Assembly (NCBI GenBank): GCA_023389535.1
Contig: JAEWEH010000276.1
Location: 1-8,806 of the forward strand
Direction: 5' to 3'
DNA: 8,806 bases
Source of the DNA: Pseudomonadota bacterium
GTDB taxonomy: Bacteria; Pseudomonadota; Gammaproteobacteria; Burkholderiales; Burkholderiaceae_B
Numbering within the stretch: position 1 is the stretch's first letter; every line of letters begins with the position of its first letter. A model generated the notes under the pieces. That model saw only the letters and a list, made by a program, of their open reading frames with translations, made no database searches and was not told the DNA's origin. Position numbers and translations under genes: made by a program. This document shows positions 5,577 through 8,806 of the stretch, in pieces.

Positions 5577-6847
5577 CGATAGGGCTGGCTTTCATCCTCG
5601 GCGCCTTCATCCTCTTCTTTGCCGGCCTGCCTATTTTCACGGTCATCGGGATAGGCGCACTGGCGGTAGGCTTCATTTCCCCGGTTCCCATCATCGATTC
5701 GCTGGGCATGACTTCCTGGGCTCAGTCCCAGAACTATGTTCTGATCTCGGTGCCCTTGTTCATCATGCTCGGCGAGATCTTCGTGCGCAGCGGCATTGCG
5801 GGTGAGATGTACGACGCCGTGGCGCCATGGCTGAATCGCGTGCCGGGCAAGCTCATGCAGACCAATGTGGTGACGAGCGCCATATTCGCGGCCACATCGG
5901 GTTCCAGCCTGGCGACAGCCGCGACCATAGGCTCCATCGCGATTCCGCAGATCAAGCTGCACGGCTATAACGAGCGCATCTTCCTGGGCAGCATAGCGGC
6001 CGGCGGCACGCTGGGCATTCTGATTCCGCCGTCCATCAATCTTATCGTGTATGGCAGCATCACCAATACGTCGATACCCGAACTGTACCTCGCCGGCATT
6101 GTGCCGGGCCTGATCCTTACAGCCTTGTTCATGGTCATGACGTGGGTGATGTGCATCCTGCGGCCGGACTGGGACGGCGAGATCATCGACACGGACTGGA
6201 GCATGCGTCTGAAGACGCTGCCTAGATTATTGCCGCCTTTGGGCTTGTTTCTGGTTGTCGTGGGATCAATCTACGCGGGTATCGCGACGCCGACGGAAGC
6301 GGCCGCGCTGGGCGTCCTGGCGACGCTTGTGCTTGCCTTGGCGAAAGGCCGCATGTCCATACGGATCTTGAACAGCGCATTGTTCGCCACGGCCAGAACC
6401 AATGCCATTCTGATGATCATCATCGTCTTTGCAGCGTTGCTGAATTTCGCGCTGGGCATGGTCGGGTTTTCCCGTTTGCTGGAAGATTTCGTGTTGGGGC
6501 TGGACTTCAGCAAGTACGAGATCATCCTGCTCATCGTGCTGATCTACTTGATACTCGGATGTTTTCTGGAAGGGCTGTCCCTGACGGTGCTGACCGTGCC
6601 GGTTCTGGCGCCCATCATCGCCAAGGTGGGCTTTGACCCGGTCTGGTTCGGCATCCTGGTCATCCTGGTGACGGAAGCCGGTCTCATAACGCCCCCGGTG
6701 GGCATGAACTGCTATGTGGTGCAGGCGGCGCGGGGACGCGGCTCGCTCATGGATGTTTTCGTGGGTGTTTCGCCTTACTTGATTTCTTTGCTTGCGCTGA
6801 TCGGCATTCTGGTCGTATGGCCGGGCGTAGCGCTTTGGTACAGATAG
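5573..6847 (+). CDS. TRAP transporter large permease (DctM family)
   Basis: The 424-residue, highly hydrophobic protein has the normal length for DctM. It shows multiple membrane segments (the family has about 12) and the two re-entrant hairpin regions typical of the ion-transporter superfamily. Key motifs: FAATSGSSLATAATIGSIA (105-123), AAGGTLGILIPPSINLIVYG (142-161), SIPELYLAGIVPG (167-179), PTEAAALGV (240-248), LTVPVLAPI (340-348) and EAGLITPPVGMNCYVV (368-383). It carries out sodium- or proton-coupled uptake of the substrate delivered by the periplasmic protein. GGGGAG at 5559-5564 lies 8 bases upstream of the start ATG, which overlaps the small-permease stop codon. It appears intact, so the tripartite transporter is complete. 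Confidence 0.95.
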   Translation: MTIGLAFILGAFILFFAGLPIFTVIGIGALAVGFISPVPIIDSLGMTSWAQSQNYVLISVPLFIMLGEIFVRSGIAGEMYDAVAPWLNRVPGKLMQTNVVTSAIFAATSGSSLATAATIGSIAIPQIKLHGYNERIFLGSIAAGGTLGILIPPSINLIVYGSITNTSIPELYLAGIVPGLILTALFMVMTWVMCILRPDWDGEIIDTDWSMRLKTLPRLLPPLGLFLVVVGSIYAGIATPTEAAALGVLATLVLALAKGRMSIRILNSALFATARTNAILMIIIVFAALLNFALGMVGFSRLLEDFVLGLDFSKYEIILLIVLIYLILGCFLEGLSLTVLTVPVLAPIIAKVGFDPVWFGILVILVTEAGLITPPVGMNCYVVQAARGRGSLMDVFVGVSPYLISLLALIGILVVWPGVALWYR

Positions 6848-6878
6848 TTGGCTGTTTGACCTTTTGGAGTAATGGAAG

Positions 6879-7547
6879 ATGTATTTATTGAAAGACTTGC
6901 CGGAGCAGATTGCGCCGGACCGCATCGAATTATTATCCCGTGCCGAGCCTGCCACGATTGGCCATTTCCTGCATACGGGCTTCATGGACCCCGGCATCCG
7001 CGCCGTATTCCCGCCCAAGCGCATTGCGGGCACGGCGGTGACGGTCCGCTACCCGGGGCCGGACGGGGCCATGGCCCACTATGCCGTGGGCAAGGCGCGC
7101 CCGGGCGACATCCTGGTCATAGACCGTTGCGGCGACCAGCGCCATGCCAGCTTGGGCGGCGCCCTGGCATACGCTGCACGGGCGGCCGGCGTCGTCGGCA
7201 TCATCGCCGACGGTGTGGTGACAGACCTGGATGAATTGCGCCGCTATGGCATACCGGTCTGGGCACGCGGTTTGTCAACGATCACCGTCAAGACGCTGGG
7301 CATGGGGGGCGAGTTCTGCATACCGGTTTCCTGCGGCGGCGTTGCCGTATCGCCTGGGGATGCGATCCTGGCGGACGAGAACGGTGTACTGGTTTTGCGG
7401 CCCGAGTTGATCGAGTTCGCCGCGAACAAGGCGATCGGGCTGCAGACCGGCGAGAAGCAGACCTTGCTGCGCGTGGACGCCGGCGAGAAATACCCCGATA
7501 TTCTGGGTACATCCGAAGTCATCAATAAGCATTTGGCCGAGTATTGA
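6879..7547 (+). CDS. RraA-family protein, HMG/CHA aldolase-like, with altered active-site motif
   Basis: The 222-residue product fits the RraA/dimethylmenaquinone methyltransferase-like fold, which includes class II 4-hydroxy-4-methyl-2-oxoglutarate/4-carboxy-4-hydroxy-2-oxoadipate aldolases, oxaloacetate decarboxylases and the RNase E inhibitor RraA. Visible blocks are IAGTAVTVRYP (49-59), ARPGDILVIDRCGD (73-86), SLGGALAYAARAAGVVGIIA (91-110), DGVVTDLDELRRYGIPVWAR (111-130) and VSPGDAILADENGVLVLRP (157-175). The aldolase signature G-x20-R-D-x2-E/D aligns to Gly94 with Thr115-Asp116-x2-Glu119: the metal-binding Asp is kept but the substrate-binding Arg is replaced by Thr (codon 7221-7223). 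Pyruvate-aldolase activity is therefore doubtful. The gene starts 31 bp after the TRAP permease with GGAG at 6865-6868, and is probably in the same operon. A lyase role on the imported acid is inferred only. Confidence 0.87.
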   Translation: MYLLKDLPEQIAPDRIELLSRAEPATIGHFLHTGFMDPGIRAVFPPKRIAGTAVTVRYPGPDGAMAHYAVGKARPGDILVIDRCGDQRHASLGGALAYAARAAGVVGIIADGVVTDLDELRRYGIPVWARGLSTITVKTLGMGGEFCIPVSCGGVAVSPGDAILADENGVLVLRPELIEFAANKAIGLQTGEKQTLLRVDAGEKYPDILGTSEVINKHLAEY

Positions 7548-7581
7548 AACTTGCGTCATCACCCGCAATAAGGACCCCGCG

Positions 7582-8806
7582 ATGTCATTGCCCAGTTCAT
7601 TCATCACCGTAGAGGACATGTCGGCCCAGCTTCAAGCAGGCAGCATTTCATCATTGCAGCTGGTGGATCACTTTCTGCGAGAAATCGCTGACAAGGATAA
7701 AAGACTGCATGCATTTGTAGAGACTTATGCCGATGAGGCTCGCCTGAGCGCTCAAAGCGCCGACCTGGCGCGCCGCGCTGGTTCGGCCCTGGGGCCGTTG
7801 CACGGCATACCGATAGCCATCAAGGATCTGCTCGAAATCGAGGGCCGCTGTACGATGGGCGGGTGCGCAGCCTACAAGGAACGGCGCAGCACGGTGACGG
7901 CGACCATCGTTCAACGCTTGCGACAGCAGGGCGTGATCATTCTGGGCAAGACGCATACGGTTGAATTCGCGACGGGCGGCTGGGGCACGAATTCCCGGCT
8001 GGGTACTCCACTCAATCCGTGGGAGCTGGATACGCCGCGCACCCCAGGCGGGTCGAGCAGCGGCTCGGGCGTCGCTGTGGCCGCCGGGCTGGCCCCATGG
8101 GCCATCGGCACGGACACCGGCGGGTCGGTGCGCCTGCCGGCCTCATGGTGCAACCTGACTGCCCTGAAAGTATCGACTGGCCGCATCAGCAACTATGGCA
8201 TCATGCCGCTCAGTCCGACCCTGGACACCCCGGGGCCCATGACGCGCAGCGTGGGGGATGCCCGGCTGCTGTATCGCGCCCTGCAGGGCCATGACCCGCT
8301 TGATCATCGCACAGCCATGGCGCCCAGCGCCCAAGCGCTCTTGCGGCCAAGACAAGATCTTGCCGGCTTGCGGCTGGCTCGCCTGCCTGCCGCCGAGCGG
8401 GAACGCGTGGACGGCGAAGTGCTGGCCGCCTACGATGCATCCGTCGAAGTGCTGCGGGACGCCGGCGCTCAAATCGTAGATGTGCAAATGCCGTATCAGT
8501 ATGCTGAAGTCGCGGAGCTCAATGCGTTGATCATGAATTCGGAGGGCTACAGTTTTTACGAGCAGCTGGTCGAAGATCCGGCTCAGCCGCTCGACGAAGA
8601 CGTGCGCCCGCGCCTGCTGCAGGGGCGGCAGGTCAGGGCTGCCGATTATTTGCGCGCCATACGGCGCCGCGAGGCCATGCAGGGGGACATGGCGGCGGTA
8701 TTTCAAGGGGGGGTCGATGCCTTGCTGACGCCGACGACGGCCACGGCGGCGCTTGCACTGACTGATGTGGATCAGACCAAGGCCCCGGCCCATTTCACCC
8801 GTTTCG
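7582..8806 (+). CDS. Amidase-signature family hydrolase, C-terminally cut by window edge
   Basis: There are 408 codons in frame with no stop before the right edge; amidase-signature proteins are usually ~450-500 residues, so only the C-terminal end is missing. The Ser-cisSer-Lys triad is complete. Lys81 is in GIPIAIKD (75-82). The cis-Ser is Ser158 in TPGGSSSGSG (154-163). The nucleophile Ser182 is in GTDTGGSVRLPAS (176-188), 24 residues after the cis-Ser as in fatty-acid amide hydrolase and malonamidase. AEL-type N-terminal features are present as TVEDMSAQLQAGSISSLQLV (9-28). The enzyme hydrolyses an amide (or carbamate-type) bond to acid plus ammonia; which amide is not deducible, and names such as Asp/Glu-tRNA amidotransferase subunit A would be misleading without GatB/GatC nearby. 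AAGGA at 7570-7574 is the ribosome-binding site; it follows the RraA-like gene by 34 bp and probably shares its transcript. Confidence 0.93.
   Translation, partial: MSLPSSFITVEDMSAQLQAGSISSLQLVDHFLREIADKDKRLHAFVETYADEARLSAQSADLARRAGSALGPLHGIPIAIKDLLEIEGRCTMGGCAAYKERRSTVTATIVQRLRQQGVIILGKTHTVEFATGGWGTNSRLGTPLNPWELDTPRTPGGSSSGSGVAVAAGLAPWAIGTDTGGSVRLPASWCNLTALKVSTGRISNYGIMPLSPTLDTPGPMTRSVGDARLLYRALQGHDPLDHRTAMAPSAQALLRPRQDLAGLRLARLPAAERERVDGEVLAAYDASVEVLRDAGAQIVDVQMPYQYAEVAELNALIMNSEGYSFYEQLVEDPAQPLDEDVRPRLLQGRQVRAADYLRAIRRREAMQGDMAAVFQGGVDALLTPTTATAALALTDVDQTKAPAHFTRF

Noticed and set aside
6266..7033. Minus-strand open frame (255 codons) opposite the large permease and RraA-like gene
   Set aside because: It is antisense to two well-supported genes and low in complexity (many Gln, Arg, Asp, His), a shadow of the hydrophobic permease codons.
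7551..7568. Possible hairpin TTGCG/CGCAA between RraA-like gene and amidase
   Set aside because: Only a 5-bp stem with an 8-base loop and no T-run; not distinguishable from chance and too weak for a terminator.
8143..8793. Minus-strand open frame (216 codons) opposite the amidase
   Set aside because: The plus strand carries an intact amidase with complete catalytic triad; the antisense product has no recognisable motif.
7582..8806. Annotation of the amidase as GatA (tRNA amidotransferase subunit A)
   Set aside because: The signature is shared across the whole amidase family, and no GatB or GatC gene is nearby; the catabolic cluster context favours a metabolic amidase.

Overview
The window looks like part of a catabolic island from a GC-rich betaproteobacterium, most likely of the Bordetella/Achromobacter (Alcaligenaceae) type. 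That assignment rests on codon usage and on the combination of a LysR regulator, a TRAP transporter and orphan enzymes; it is an inference, not a database match. There are no RNA genes, insertion sequences or CRISPR arrays. Almost every base lies in one divergent regulator/operon arrangement.

Layout: a LysR-type regulator gene leaves the window at the left edge on the minus strand (start codon at 317-319). After a 149-bp divergent promoter region, nine genes run rightwards on the plus strand with very small gaps or overlaps: an Asp/Glu racemase-superfamily enzyme of the maleate isomerase/arylmalonate decarboxylase branch (469-1200); the two carboxyltransferase-like subunits of 5-oxoprolinase, pxpB (1185-1928) and pxpC (1928-2866); a DUF1445 protein of the D-glutamate cyclase/putative hydro-lyase family (2913-3728); a complete tripartite TRAP transporter, with periplasmic binding protein (3833-4951), small permease (5016-5576) and large permease (5573-6847); an RraA/HMG-aldolase-like protein (6879-7547); and an amidase-signature hydrolase cut off by the right edge (7582-8806).

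How the genes may work together (inference): the TRAP system imports a carboxylate. The amidase, PxpBC, DUF1445 protein and racemase/isomerase then act on amide, lactam or chiral/cis-trans carboxylate chemistry, and the RraA-like protein may act as a lyase at the end. PxpB, PxpC and DUF1445 together recall the Bacillus subtilis ycsF-ycsG-ycsI-kipI-kipA neighbourhood, which handles 5-oxoproline. However, the third 5-oxoprolinase subunit, PxpA (YcsF/LamB family), is absent here, and both PxpB and PxpC depart from family hallmark motifs. The RraA-like protein also carries Thr where the aldolase motif has Arg. The cluster may therefore serve a substrate related to, but different from, 5-oxoproline.

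Non-coding signals of note are a 14-bp-stem hairpin between the binding-protein and permease genes (4967-5000), a terminator-like GC hairpin plus T-run just before pxpB (1161-1179), and a small palindrome ahead of the DUF1445 gene (2882-2895).
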